DNA of 64,000 bases from contig JAFXNA010000006.1 in NCBI GenBank assembly GCA_017529865.1, forward strand, positions 62,001 to 126,000. Direction: 5' to 3'. Position 1 is the stretch's first letter; each line of letters starts with the position of its first letter. The notes below the pieces were generated by a model that saw only the letters and a program-made list of their open reading frames with translations, did not search any database and was not told the DNA's origin. Below are positions 18,243 through 26,878 of the stretch, in pieces. The DNA is from Bacteroidaceae bacterium. GTDB lineage: Bacteria; Bacteroidota; Bacteroidia; Bacteroidales; Bacteroidaceae. The translations under genes were made by a program, and so were the position numbers.

Positions 18243-18770
18243 ATGGCACAATTAAAGTTGCGTATCAAGAAGGTTAGCATGAAGAAGCCTGTGACGAAGG
18301 AGCTAGGCTTTGCAACCCGCGTATTGACCAATGGCACGGCAGAATTCGACGACATCGTGAAGGAGGCCGGTCACAACACGACCATGCACAAGGCCGAGTT
18401 GCGTATGGCTTTCGAGCTGTGCATGGACTCAGTTACTGACATGCTGAAGCAAGGCTACATCGTTGACCTTGGCCCGTTGGGCAAAATCTATCCGAGCTGT
18501 TCTGCCGGATGGTACGAGAAGGAAGAGGATATGAAGCTCAGCGACGTGAAGCCGCAGCTGTACTACCGTGCAGGCGACGAAGTGGAAGCTGCCATCAAGT
18601 CGGCTAAGCTCGTATGGGCCAAGGCAGGAGAGGAAGAGGAAGAAGAGGAAGAAGGTGATGACACCCCTACTCCAACTCCTGACCCTGGCGACCAAGGTGG
18701 TGGCAGTGGCGACCAAGGTGGTGGCGGCACAACGCCTCCATCGGGTGGCGGTGGTGTCGATCAAAATTAG
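18243..18770 (+). CDS. HU-related DNA-binding protein with acidic Gly/Pro tail
   Basis: 175 aa. Residues 1-125 match the Bacteroidetes HU-related family (KKVSMKKPVTKELGFATRVLTNGT...KAELRMAFELCMDSVTDMLKQGYIVDLGPLGKIYPS), a histone-like fold that bends DNA. The tail is an acidic run of Glu/Asp followed by PTPTPDPGDQ and Gly-rich repeats, probably disordered. It follows array A directly and ends at a strong terminator. Confidence 0.85.
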   Translation: MAQLKLRIKKVSMKKPVTKELGFATRVLTNGTAEFDDIVKEAGHNTTMHKAELRMAFELCMDSVTDMLKQGYIVDLGPLGKIYPSCSAGWYEKEEDMKLSDVKPQLYYRAGDEVEAAIKSAKLVWAKAGEEEEEEEEGDDTPTPTPDPGDQGGGSGDQGGGGTTPPSGGGGVDQN

Positions 18771-18776
18771 CAAACA

Positions 18777-18808
18777 AAAGATGCGAACCAAGGCGGTTCG
18801 CATCTTTT
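18777..18808. terminator. Bidirectional terminator between HU-like gene and asnS
   Basis: AAAAGATGCGAACC and GGTTCGCATCTTTT pair perfectly around AAGGC-type loop bases. It serves two convergent genes. Confidence 0.85.
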
Positions 18809-18815
18809 GTTTCTA

Positions 18816-20267
18816 TTAGAACTCGGCGTTCTTCGGTGTTCGTGGGAACGGAATGACGTCGCGGATGTTCTGCATTCCGGTGACGAAGAGGATGAGGCGT
18901 TCGAAGCCGAGACCGAAGCCGGCGTGGGGACAACTGCCCCAGCGGCGGGTGTCGAGATACCACCAAAGATGGGTCATGTCCATCTGTCGACGGGTGATCT
19001 CTCCCATGAGCTTGTCGTAGTCGGCTTCGCGGACTGATCCGCCGATGATTTCACCGATTTGTGGGAAGAGTACGTCGGTGCCTTGCATCGTGGGTGCCGG
19101 GGCTACGCAGCCTTTATATCCTATAGAGGCTCCGTCGGGTGTGCCGCCTTCGACGGGTGCGTTCTGCTTCATGTAGAACGACTTGATGGCGGTTGGGTAG
19201 TCGGTCATGATGACCGGTTTCTTGAAGTGTTCTTCTACCAAATAGCGCTCGTGTTCGCTGGCGAGGTCGTCGCCCCAATTGCATGGGAACTCGAACTTAC
19301 GACCGGCCTTAATGGCTTCCTGGAGGATGCGGATTCCCTCGGTGTATGGCAGACGGACGAAGGTTTCGCTGAGTACGCCTTCGAGTCGGGCTATGAGGGT
19401 TTTGTCGATCATCTGATTGAGGAAGTTGAGGTCGTCGCGGCAGTTGTCTAATGCCCAACGTACGCAGTATTTGATGAAGTCTTCTTCGAGGTCCATGAGT
19501 TCCTCTTGGTCGAGGAAGGCTATCTCGGGTTCTATCATCCAGAACTCGGCCAGGTGGCGTGGAGTGTTGCTGTTTTCGGCGCGGAATGTGGGGCCGAAAG
19601 TATAGATGGCTCCGAGGGCCGTGGCACCGAGTTCGCCTTCGAGCTGACCGCTCACTGTGAGCGAGGTCTGCTGGCCGAAGAAGTCGTCGTCGTAGATGAT
19701 TTTGCCTTGCTCATCCTTCTTCAGGTCGTAGAGGTTTTTGGTGGTTACCTGGAACATGTTGCCGGCTCCTTCGCAGTCGCTTGCAGTGATGAGGGGGGTG
19801 TGGAAATAGAAGAATCCGTGCTCGTGGAAGTAGGTGTGGATGGCCATGGCCATGTTGTGACGGATGCGCATGACTGCTCCGAACGTGTTGGTGCGGAGTC
19901 GCATGTGAGCGTTCTTGCGCATGGTCTCGAAGCTCTGCCCTTTCTTCTGCATTGGGTATTCGTTGTCGCACAGGCCGTAGATCTCGAGACTCGTAGCCTG
20001 AATCTCCGAGGGTTGGCCTGCTGCCGGACTCTCAACCAGTGTTCCGACGACGCAGATGCATGCGCCGGTGGTGATGTCCTTGAGCGTCTGTTCGTCGAAC
20101 TTCGTGGGGTCGACTACCACCTGAACGTTCTTAATGGTCGAGCCGTCGTTCAGTGCGATGAAGTCGACTGCTTTCGAGCTGCGGTGCGTGCGCACCCAGC
20201 CCTTCACGCAGACGTCCTTTCCGTATTCTGTGCTCTTCAGCACGTCGATTATCCTTGTTCGTTTCAT
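18816..20267 (-). CDS. asnS: Asparaginyl-tRNA synthetase
   Basis: 483-aa class IIb synthetase from [12 protein letters not shown]. The N-terminal OB-fold anticodon domain ([26 protein letters not shown]) leads to the catalytic core with motif 2 [24 protein letters not shown] and motif 3 [27 protein letters not shown]. The final residues RTPKNAEF are typical AsnRS. A further upstream Met adds nine residues that look like spacer. Confidence 0.97.
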   Translation of the reverse strand: MKRTRIIDVLKSTEYGKDVCVKGWVRTHRSSKAVDFIALNDGSTIKNVQVVVDPTKFDEQTLKDITTGACICVVGTLVESPAAGQPSEIQATSLEIYGLCDNEYPMQKKGQSFETMRKNAHMRLRTNTFGAVMRIRHNMAMAIHTYFHEHGFFYFHTPLITASDCEGAGNMFQVTTKNLYDLKKDEQGKIIYDDDFFGQQTSLTVSGQLEGELGATALGAIYTFGPTFRAENSNTPRHLAEFWMIEPEIAFLDQEELMDLEEDFIKYCVRWALDNCRDDLNFLNQMIDKTLIARLEGVLSETFVRLPYTEGIRILQEAIKAGRKFEFPCNWGDDLASEHERYLVEEHFKKPVIMTDYPTAIKSFYMKQNAPVEGGTPDGASIGYKGCVAPAPTMQGTDVLFPQIGEIIGGSVREADYDKLMGEITRRQMDMTHLWWYLDTRRWGSCPHAGFGLGFERLILFVTGMQNIRDVIPFPRTPKNAEF

Positions 20268-20305
20268 CTTACTTTTACATTTGACATTTAACATTTAACA
20301 TCAAA

Positions 20306-21610
20306 TCAGTCCTGCGTATTCATGTGCAGCATAGCTACCTCTTGTTCGGTGAGGAAACGCCAGTCGCCACGCTTCAGTCCCTTCTTGGTCAGGCCGGCAA
20401 AGACGACGCGGTCGAGACGGATGACGCGGTAGCCCATTGCCTCGAAGATGCGGCGAACGATGCGGTTCTTGCCCGAGTGAATCTCGATGCCCACCTGCTT
20501 GCGGTCGGTGTCGCTTGCGTAGCTGATGGCGTCGGCACGGATAGGTCCGTCGTCGAGCTCAATACCCTCAGCTATCTTCGCCATATCGGCGGCAGTGCAG
20601 TTCTTATCGAGGTATACGTGGTAGATCTTCTTCTTGAGATACTTCGGATGGGTCAGCTTAGAAGCCAGCTCACCGTCGTTGGTGAAGAGCAGCACACCCG
20701 TGGTGTTGCGGTCGAGGCGACCTACAGGGTAGATGCGCTCGCGACAGCAGTTCTTCACGAGGTCCATCACGGTCTTACGAGCCTGAGGATCGTCGCTGGT
20801 TGTCACATAGTCCTTCGGTTTGTTCAGGAGCACATACACCTTCTTCTCCAGTGTAACCAACTGGTCGTGGAAGTGCACTTGGTCGGTACGAAGGATCTTG
20901 GTTCCCAGCTCAGTCACCACCTCACCGTTCACCTTGATGACACCTGCCTGGATGAAGTCGTCAGCCTCACGACGGGAACATACACCGGCATTGGCGAGGA
21001 ACTTGTTCAGACGGAGCGGAGCATTAGGATCCTCGAGATACTCCTTATATTCTATCTGCTTCTTCAAGCTATACTTTGCATTAGGATTGTAGTCGGCCGA
21101 GCGCTGGCGGAACAGCCCTTGACCACCGCCTTGACGGTTCTGATTGTAGCCACCCTTCTGGTAGCCGCCCTTGTTGTAACCACCCTTCTGGTAGCCACCC
21201 TGGCCACCTGGACGGTTCTGATTATAGCCACCCTGACCACCAGGACGCTGGCCATAACCACCCTTCTGATAGCCGCCTTGACCACCTGGACGATTCTGAT
21301 TGTAACCACCCTTCTGATAGCCACCTTGACCACCTCGGTTAGCATTGTAACCACCCTTCTGGTAGCCACCTTGACCACCCTGACGATCAGCATTGTAGCC
21401 ACCCTTGTTGTAGCCACCCTGACCACCAAAGCCACTTGGGCGGAACGAACCACCCTGATGTTCACCATTACCTGACGTGTCGAATCCCATCGGACGGAAT
21501 GCACGCTCACCGGAATTACCATTAGCGCTATAAGCTCGCTCTACTCGCGTAAAACGGGGGCGCTGCGGACGTTTTTCACTGGCACCTTCTTGCCATTTCT
21601 CATTCTCCAT
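20306..21610 (-). CDS. rluB: RluB/RsuA-type pseudouridine synthase with Gly/Tyr/Gln repeat N-terminus
   Basis: 434 aa. Residues about 40-180 are repeats built from GGYQKGGYN, NRPGGQ and related Gly/Tyr/Gln/Asn/Arg strings, predicted disordered and RGG-like. The enzyme follows: S4 domain (LRLNKFLANAGVCSRREADDFIQAGVIKVNG) and catalytic domain with GRLDRNTTGVLLFTNDG carrying the active-site Asp. It modifies uridine in 23S or 16S rRNA; rluB is the closest guess. The repeat DNA is itself tandem and could change copy number. Confidence 0.88.
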   Translation of the reverse strand: MENEKWQEGASEKRPQRPRFTRVERAYSANGNSGERAFRPMGFDTSGNGEHQGGSFRPSGFGGQGGYNKGGYNADRQGGQGGYQKGGYNANRGGQGGYQKGGYNQNRPGGQGGYQKGGYGQRPGGQGGYNQNRPGGQGGYQKGGYNKGGYQKGGYNQNRQGGGQGLFRQRSADYNPNAKYSLKKQIEYKEYLEDPNAPLRLNKFLANAGVCSRREADDFIQAGVIKVNGEVVTELGTKILRTDQVHFHDQLVTLEKKVYVLLNKPKDYVTTSDDPQARKTVMDLVKNCCRERIYPVGRLDRNTTGVLLFTNDGELASKLTHPKYLKKKIYHVYLDKNCTAADMAKIAEGIELDDGPIRADAISYASDTDRKQVGIEIHSGKNRIVRRIFEAMGYRVIRLDRVVFAGLTKKGLKRGDWRFLTEQEVAMLHMNTQD

Positions 21611-21757
21611 AATCGTTTAATGTTTTGTTTGTTGGTTAATTTTGTTTTCTTTATTCACATAAATACTATGTAGTATATATCTCTGTTTGTTACTTGCCTT
21701 TTAAGCCAAAGCCTCTGAGCCTCTTAAGCCTATGGCCATAAGCCAAAGCCTCCCTCG

Positions 21758-23140
21758 CTACATGCCGAAGTACGTGCTTGGCGTAATCAGTCGAAGCTCA
21801 GCCTTCACGCTCTCGCTCACCTCCAACTCCTCGATAAAGTCGCGGATGCTCTGCTCGGTGATGGCATTGTTGGTACGCGTCAGTGCCTTCAGCGCCTCGT
21901 AAGGATGCGGATAGCCCTCACGGCGGAGGATGGTCTGGATGCCCTCGGCACACACAGCCCAGCAGTTATCCAAGTCGCGCTGGATAGCAGCCTCGTTGAT
22001 GAGCAACTTGCGCAATCCCTTCAACGTGCTTTGGATGGCAATCACCATGTGACCCATCGGCACACCTACGTTACGCAGGACGGTCGAGTCGGTCAGGTCG
22101 CGCTGCAGACGCGATACCGGTAGCTTGTTCGCCAAGTGAGCCAGAACAGCATTCGCGATACCCAGATTACCTTCCGAGTTCTCGAAATCAATCGGGTTCA
22201 CCTTATGGGGCATTGCACTCGAACCTACTTCGCCAGCCTTGATCTTCTGCTTGAAGTACTCCATCGAGACATACATCCAGAAGTCGCGGTCCAAGTCAAT
22301 CATGATGGTGTTGATACGCGCCATCGCATTGAACACACTGCCCAGATGGTCGTAGTTCGAAATCTGCGTCGTCCACTGCTCGCGCTCCAGTCCCAACTGC
22401 TCGCTGACAAACTGATTGCCGAATGCCTTCCAATCAATCTCGGGATAGGCCACATGATGCGCATTGTAGTTGCCAGTCGCCCCACCGAACTTCGCCGTCA
22501 GCTTACATGCCTTCAGCGCCTGCAACTGCTCCTGGAGACGATACACATACACCATCACCTCCTTACCCAGACGGGTAGGCGATGCCGGCTGTCCGTGCGT
22601 CTTTGCCAACATCGGAATGTCCTTCCATGCATCCGCATACTCCTGCAACTGCGCAATCAGTTCCTCTATCATCGGATAGTAGACCTCCTCGAGCGCTTCC
22701 TTGATGGAAAGCGGCACGCTCGTGTTGTTGATGTCCTGGCTCGTCAAGCCAAAGTGGATGAACTCCTTGAAGCTCGTCAAACTAGTTATGCTAGTCTCAC
22801 TAGTTCCACTAGCCTCGCTCCCCCCACCTGCCATCTCATCAATCTTCTCCTTGATGAAATACTCCACAGCCTTTACGTCGTGGTTCGTTACCTTCTCGAT
22901 GTCCTTCACACGCTGTGCATCAGCCTCGGTGAAGTCCTGATAGATGGCACGCAGTTTCGATGCCACACTTTGTACATCAAACAACTTGAGGAACGTGGTC
23001 AGGGCAATGAAATACTCAATCTCTACCCTCACGCGGTATCTGATCAGGGCATACTCCGAGAAATAAGGAGCAAGGCAGTCGGTCTTTCCCCTGTATCGGC
23101 CGTCGATAGGAGACACTGCTGTTAACGCTGATAATATCAT
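21758..23140 (-). CDS. purB: Adenylosuccinate lyase with a TS-x repeat insert
   Basis: 460-aa enzyme of purine synthesis making AMP from adenylosuccinate and AICAR from SAICAR. Family marks: LTAVSPIDGRYRGKT, FIHFGLTSQDINN, KTHGQPASPT and the signature SSAMPHKVNPIDFENSEGN. Between helices near residues 105-122 is a low-complexity insert (TSETSITSLTS) encoded by a 9-bp tandem repeat with CTAG every nine bases (22782-22812). The frame is intact, so the enzyme is probably active. It overlaps the next upstream gene by four bases. Confidence 0.95.
   Translation of the reverse strand: MILSALTAVSPIDGRYRGKTDCLAPYFSEYALIRYRVRVEIEYFIALTTFLKLFDVQSVASKLRAIYQDFTEADAQRVKDIEKVTNHDVKAVEYFIKEKIDEMAGGGSEASGTSETSITSLTSFKEFIHFGLTSQDINNTSVPLSIKEALEEVYYPMIEELIAQLQEYADAWKDIPMLAKTHGQPASPTRLGKEVMVYVYRLQEQLQALKACKLTAKFGGATGNYNAHHVAYPEIDWKAFGNQFVSEQLGLEREQWTTQISNYDHLGSVFNAMARINTIMIDLDRDFWMYVSMEYFKQKIKAGEVGSSAMPHKVNPIDFENSEGNLGIANAVLAHLANKLPVSRLQRDLTDSTVLRNVGVPMGHMVIAIQSTLKGLRKLLINEAAIQRDLDNCWAVCAEGIQTILRREGYPHPYEALKALTRTNNAITEQSIRDFIEELEVSESVKAELRLITPSTYFGM
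22782..22817. repeat. 9-bp tandem repeat inside purB
   Basis: CTAG occurs at 22782, 22791, 22800 and 22809, four 9-bp units that encode Thr-Ser-x in the purB frame. Confidence 0.8.
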
Positions 23141-23529
23141 TTGTCTTGTTTTTTAAGTTCGCTTGGGATGCGAAATGCTGTATACAATTCTATTACTACA
23201 AATATGAAAAAGGGCAACAACCACGCTGAAGCAGTGGCATGCACCTCGTAATCACTGATTTCGAAGCCGTTGATGCGGTCATAGAAGAACATCAGCAAAG
23301 CAGCCAATATGAGCACCACCACACCTATCGTGCGTTGGGTGTACAGTCGGCGGAGTGTAATTGTTGATTCAGGATGTTTTTCAAATAGTCTTCCTACGGT
23401 AAAAAGCAAAGTACCTACTGCAAAAACGTAATTTATGAATTCCCATCCAGTTATCCAGAAAGCGGCACCAATTAAAACTAAAACTTCACCAATGTTTGCA
23501 ATATAACCTAAAACGTTTTGTTTGTTCAT
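23137..23529 (-). CDS. Small membrane protein, unknown
   Basis: 130 aa with four predicted membrane helices (YIANIGEVLVLIGAAFWITG; FINYVFAVGTLLFTVGRLF; TIGVVVLILAALLMFFY; ASAWLLPFFIFVVIELYTAF). A conserved-looking RRLYTQRTIGV loop lies between helices 2 and 3. Its stop overlaps the purB ATG, and the divIC-like gene ends at 23530, immediately upstream, so the three form one unit. I do not recognise the family. Confidence 0.75.
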   Translation of the reverse strand: MNKQNVLGYIANIGEVLVLIGAAFWITGWEFINYVFAVGTLLFTVGRLFEKHPESTITLRRLYTQRTIGVVVLILAALLMFFYDRINGFEISDYEVHATASAWLLPFFIFVVIELYTAFRIPSELKKQDK

Positions 23530-23832
23530 TTAATCATTTATCTCGTCTTCAATCACAAAGATATCCTCATCTTCGGTTTTCATATAATACTTCTCATGAG
23601 CCACACGCTTCACAGCTTCGGGGTTCTTTTGAATTTTCTCCAGTTCGATTTTGTCTTGTTTGTATGTATTCTTCTGTTCGTTAATCTGACTCTTCAGCTC
23701 TGCAATCTCCTGTTTCTGTGCCCAACGTTTAATCAGGCTATGATCTCCCACAAAACCAATGAGCACCGCAAAAACGATGATCGATATCAGGTATTTGTAC
23801 TTAATCAGAAACTGTTTGAATGTTCGTTTCAT
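23530..23832 (-). CDS. FtsB/DivIC-like septum formation initiator
   Basis: 100 aa: short cytoplasmic N-terminus, one membrane helix (YLISIIVFAVLIGFVG), then a coiled coil (KQEIAELKSQINEQKNTYKQDKIELEKIQ) and the family ending NPEAVKRVAHEKYYMKTEDEDIFVI. Such proteins bridge the divisome through FtsL/FtsQ. Upstream, a TACCTTCG near 23871-23878 is a candidate -7 box. Confidence 0.88.
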   Translation of the reverse strand: MKRTFKQFLIKYKYLISIIVFAVLIGFVGDHSLIKRWAQKQEIAELKSQINEQKNTYKQDKIELEKIQKNPEAVKRVAHEKYYMKTEDEDIFVIEDEIND

Positions 23833-23903
23833 CTGGGAAGCCGGAGAGTTCGTTCGTATATTTCGATGCGAAGGTAGTAATTATTTTTCAATCCACCAAA
23901 TAT

Positions 23904-25568
23904 TTAGACATGAAGTTGCATTTCTTTCTCGAGAATTGCCAATGCAGGGTTCTTTTCTTTCATTTTGGCATACAATTGTGCCTTCGATAATACCGTTTTG
24001 GGAGTGAAGGCGACAACCTTGATTTTCACATCCAGCGCCTGCATTTTCAGGAGGTTCTTGACATACTTCGTCATTGGCGGAATGTATTGGCGCAACTGTG
24101 CTTCGATGGCAGGATTGTCGACCGTAATTTCAAACGCATGGTCGCCCACGATGCGAGGCACGATGTTGAACAAGTGTACTCGCATTCCGCCTTGCGGCAA
24201 GGTCTGCGAATAGAGTTTGATGGCACGAGTCAGATTCTCCAAATCGAACTTGGCCTCAACATTGATGGCAGGTTGGGGCTGCGGAGCAGCAACTGTCGGA
24301 TTTGCAGCAGCCGGATTAGCAGAAGCTGCTGGATTAGCAGCAATCGGATTAGCAGGAGCGGCCGGCTTAGCAGCAACAACAGCAGGAGCAGCAGCTACTG
24401 AATTCTTCACTGCGGCTCTGTTAAATAATGGTTTCAATCTCTTAGCAGGGCGACGCCCCGCCGAGACTCCGTCATCCTGGGTCAGCTGAGCCACCTCAAT
24501 CAAGGTGATTTCAACCAGCAGGCGCTTGTTCTGGCTCAGCTTATAGTTGATGTCGCAGTCGGTACATTTCCTGATAGCGCTGTAGAGGAACTGCGGCTTG
24601 CACTTCTGTGCCTGCTCATAGTAGCGCTGGCGAACATCGTCGTTGGTGTCAAGCAACTGGGTGGTCTTCTGGTCTCGGCACATCAGCAGATTGCGCAGAT
24701 GTGCATTCAGTCCATTGATGAAATGACTGCCCTCGAAGCCCTTGTTGACGATTTCGTTATAGGTAGCGATGATGTCAGGAATCTTCTGTTCCAGGAAGAA
24801 ATCTACCAACTTAAAATAGTAGTCATAGTCCAACACATTCAGATTGGCGATAGTTTGCTTGTAGGTGATGTTTCCGTCACAATAGGCAGCCACCTGGTCG
24901 AAGATGGACAATGCATCACGCATACCCCCATCGGCCTTTTCGGCAATAACGTTCAAGGCAGCAGGTTCGGCAGTGATGCCTTCCTTCTCAGCCACCTCTT
25001 GTAGGTGTGCAACCGTATCTTTCACCGTCATGCGATTGAAGTCGTAAATCTGGCATCGGCTCAGGATGGTAGGCAACAACTTATGCTTCTCTGTAGTCGC
25101 CAGGATGAACACCACATAGTGAGGCGGTTCCTCCAAGGTCTTCAGGAAGGCATTGAAAGCCGCATTCGACAACATGTGCACCTCGTCGATGATGAACACC
25201 TTATATTTACCTACCTGCGGTGGGATGCGAGTCTGCTCAATCAGTTTCTTGATTTCCTCCACACCATTGTTCGAGGCAGCATCCAGTTCGTAGATGTTCA
25301 GCGAACGCTGTTCGTTGAATGCCATACACGACTCACACACACCACACGCCTCGCCATCGGCAATAGGCGACATGCAGTTAATGATTTTGGCAAAAATACG
25401 GGCACAAGTGGTCTTACCAACCCCTCGAGGTCCGCAGAAAAGATATGCATGAGCAAGATGTCCCGTCTGAATCGACTTCTTCAACGTCGTAGTCAAGGCT
25501 CCCTGCCCTACCACCGAGTCGAACGTCATCGGACGATACTTGCGTGCTGATACCATATAACCTTCCAT
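23904..25568 (-). CDS. dnaX: DNA polymerase III subunits gamma/tau
   Basis: 554-aa clamp-loader ATPase. Opening YMVSARKYRPMTFDSVVGQ, Walker A GPRGVGKTT, zinc-binding cysteines (CMSPIADGEACGVCESC), DEVHMLS and the sensor TILSRCQIY are all present. A linker near residues 390-430 is an Ala/Pro/Asn repeat (NPAASANPAAANP). A C-terminal tau-like domain follows. No programmed frameshift site was looked for in depth. Confidence 0.96.
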   Translation of the reverse strand: MEGYMVSARKYRPMTFDSVVGQGALTTTLKKSIQTGHLAHAYLFCGPRGVGKTTCARIFAKIINCMSPIADGEACGVCESCMAFNEQRSLNIYELDAASNNGVEEIKKLIEQTRIPPQVGKYKVFIIDEVHMLSNAAFNAFLKTLEEPPHYVVFILATTEKHKLLPTILSRCQIYDFNRMTVKDTVAHLQEVAEKEGITAEPAALNVIAEKADGGMRDALSIFDQVAAYCDGNITYKQTIANLNVLDYDYYFKLVDFFLEQKIPDIIATYNEIVNKGFEGSHFINGLNAHLRNLLMCRDQKTTQLLDTNDDVRQRYYEQAQKCKPQFLYSAIRKCTDCDINYKLSQNKRLLVEITLIEVAQLTQDDGVSAGRRPAKRLKPLFNRAAVKNSVAAAPAVVAAKPAAPANPIAANPAASANPAAANPTVAAPQPQPAINVEAKFDLENLTRAIKLYSQTLPQGGMRVHLFNIVPRIVGDHAFEITVDNPAIEAQLRQYIPPMTKYVKNLLKMQALDVKIKVVAFTPKTVLSKAQLYAKMKEKNPALAILEKEMQLHV

Positions 25569-25594
25569 GATTCCTTCTTTTTGTTACTTTACTA

Positions 25595-25777
25595 TCATTG
25601 AAATATTGGATTATTAGCAATAACCCGTTTTGCAGGAATACGCCTGATGTTATTTTCTGCATCACAAACAATAACATCCTGTCCCTTTAATGCCTTTTCT
25701 TGAAGCATTCTTTTTTCTGCTATCTCCAAGCCACGATTGATTTTCTCAGAGAGTTCCCTCATTTCCTTATTTGACAT
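25595..25777 (-). CDS. Small protein partner of the zeta-like kinase
   Basis: 60 aa from MSNKEMRELSEKINRGL, mostly helical with a C-terminal VIVCDAENNIRRIPAKRVI segment. It overlaps the end of the zeta-toxin-like gene by 11 nt. The open frame continues upstream, but that part is antisense-like overlap with the kinase gene. By position it may be the antitoxin, which would reverse the usual antitoxin-first order; no family recognised. Confidence 0.6.
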   Translation of the reverse strand: MSNKEMRELSEKINRGLEIAEKRMLQEKALKGQDVIVCDAENNIRRIPAKRVIANNPIFQ

Positions 25778-26342
25778 AGCTCTTAATTTGAGAAAAAAAT
25801 GTTTTTTCAATAATAATGGTTTCTTTATCCTTTCCACCACAAGCAATCTGCTTACGAGGATTTGCGCTATTATCATAGATACTCCAATAATCGATTTCAG
25901 GCATATACAGATTAAAAAGATTGCAAATTCCTGCAATATACCGACGTTCAATAATATCAGTTGGAATATTATGCCCGCCATTCTTTACCCTCTCTGCGAC
26001 GCGCTGAATCGCTAATTCAGGAGACCTTAGCCAGAAAAACAACAAATTCACACTATAACCCTTTGTATGCGCTCTACGGACAAGATTAATGTATGACTTT
26101 GTTGCTAGCGTAGTTTCAATCGAAAAGGTGATATCCTTCTCCAGTAGTTCATCTATACGTTTTAACATCAACCTGCCAGCCTCAATTGAGACATTCTCCG
26201 GATTGAAAGGAGACAGGCCGTGAGCAATCTCATCAGCATTCACAAATTCCCTGCAATCAAGGATTTCAGGTAACACGGTATATGATGCCGTCGTTTTTCC
26301 TGCACCATTACACCCACCGATGATATATAACCTTTTACACAT
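25767..26342 (-). CDS. Zeta-toxin-like P-loop kinase
   Basis: 191 aa from MCKRLYIIGG. Walker A GGCNGAGKTTASY, then the zeta-like NADEIAHGLSPFNPE, and FSIETTLATKSYINLV followed by FFWLRSPELAIQRVAERVKNGGHNIP with the lid arginines. Zeta toxins phosphorylate UDP-N-acetylglucosamine; some relatives are simple kinases. A TATCTTTG box ends eight bases before the ATG, so the mRNA is nearly leaderless. Divergent from the flavoprotein gene across array B. Confidence 0.75.
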   Translation of the reverse strand: MCKRLYIIGGCNGAGKTTASYTVLPEILDCREFVNADEIAHGLSPFNPENVSIEAGRLMLKRIDELLEKDITFSIETTLATKSYINLVRRAHTKGYSVNLLFFWLRSPELAIQRVAERVKNGGHNIPTDIIERRYIAGICNLFNLYMPEIDYWSIYDNSANPRKQIACGGKDKETIIIEKTFFSQIKSYVK

Positions 26343-26350
26343 TCTGACTG

Positions 26351-26358
26351 CAAAGATA
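26351..26358 (-). promoter_or_regulatory. -7 box of the zeta-like gene
   Basis: TATCTTTG on the minus strand, eight bases before the ATG at 26342; implies a leader of only a few nucleotides. Confidence 0.6.
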
Positions 26359-26570
26359 CAAATTATTTCGCTTCGCACAAAATGCTACGCCTCAATAAAT
26401 TCAAATAAACTTGATTTATGTTCAGCTTAAACGCATTTTTGTCCAATTTACTATCAATCATTTACCATTTTAATGCTTAATTCACATTTTTTTTCTCTTC
26501 ACACTTCGCTTTTCACCCTTCACTCTCTTATCTTAAAGCACGAGACACACAGAGACACACATCTTTTCAT

Positions 26571-26702
26571 ATTGTACGTAAAATCGGACGAACATTACGT
26601 ACTCTGAGTACGCGCATTACGTACGGAGAGTACGTACTTGACGTACTGCGAGTACGTACCCGTCGTACAAAGAGTACGCACCCAACGTACAAATTCGCGT
26701 AC
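26571..26702. repeat. 22-bp palindrome array B
   Basis: Four full units of CGTAC-N4-AGTACG-N7 (CGTAC at 26598, 26620, 26642, 26664) plus a fifth partial unit at 26686 and a degraded one at 26571. The palindrome CGTAC-N5-GTACG is fixed; N4 reads TCTG, GGAG, TGCG, AAAG and N7 also varies. The pitch is exactly 22 bp. It lies in the 500-nt gap (26379-26878) between divergent genes, which otherwise holds only AT-rich sequence and promoters. Confidence 0.92.
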
Positions 26703-26862
26703 TTAAGCTTGAAAACAGATATCCTTAGGCTTCATTAAATCGGAAACGTTAAAAAACAATGAAATTGTTACTATGTCTGTTCTTCTATCAGCTTTTAGAT
26801 ATATTTTTCACGTTCGACAATAAAAAAACATTCTTATTGCACTCACTTAATCAAATTTTTAC

Positions 26863-26870
26863 TATCTTTG
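26863..26870 (+). promoter_or_regulatory. -7 box of the flavoprotein gene
   Basis: TATCTTTG ending eight bases before the ATG at 26879, with ATTG about 23 bp upstream. Nearly leaderless. Confidence 0.6.
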
Positions 26871-26878
26871 CACCTGCT

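Noticed and set aside
19506..20291. Long plus-strand ORF opposite asnS
   Set aside because: Antisense shadow of a clear synthetase gene, with unlikely composition.
20324..21475. 383-codon plus-strand ORF opposite the rluB-type gene
   Set aside because: Mirror of the repeat-rich gene; the Thr/Leu/Val repeats are the complement of Gly/Tyr/Gln codons.
22136..23125. 329-codon plus-strand ORF opposite purB
   Set aside because: Shadow of purB; Leu/His/Arg-rich translation with no domain.
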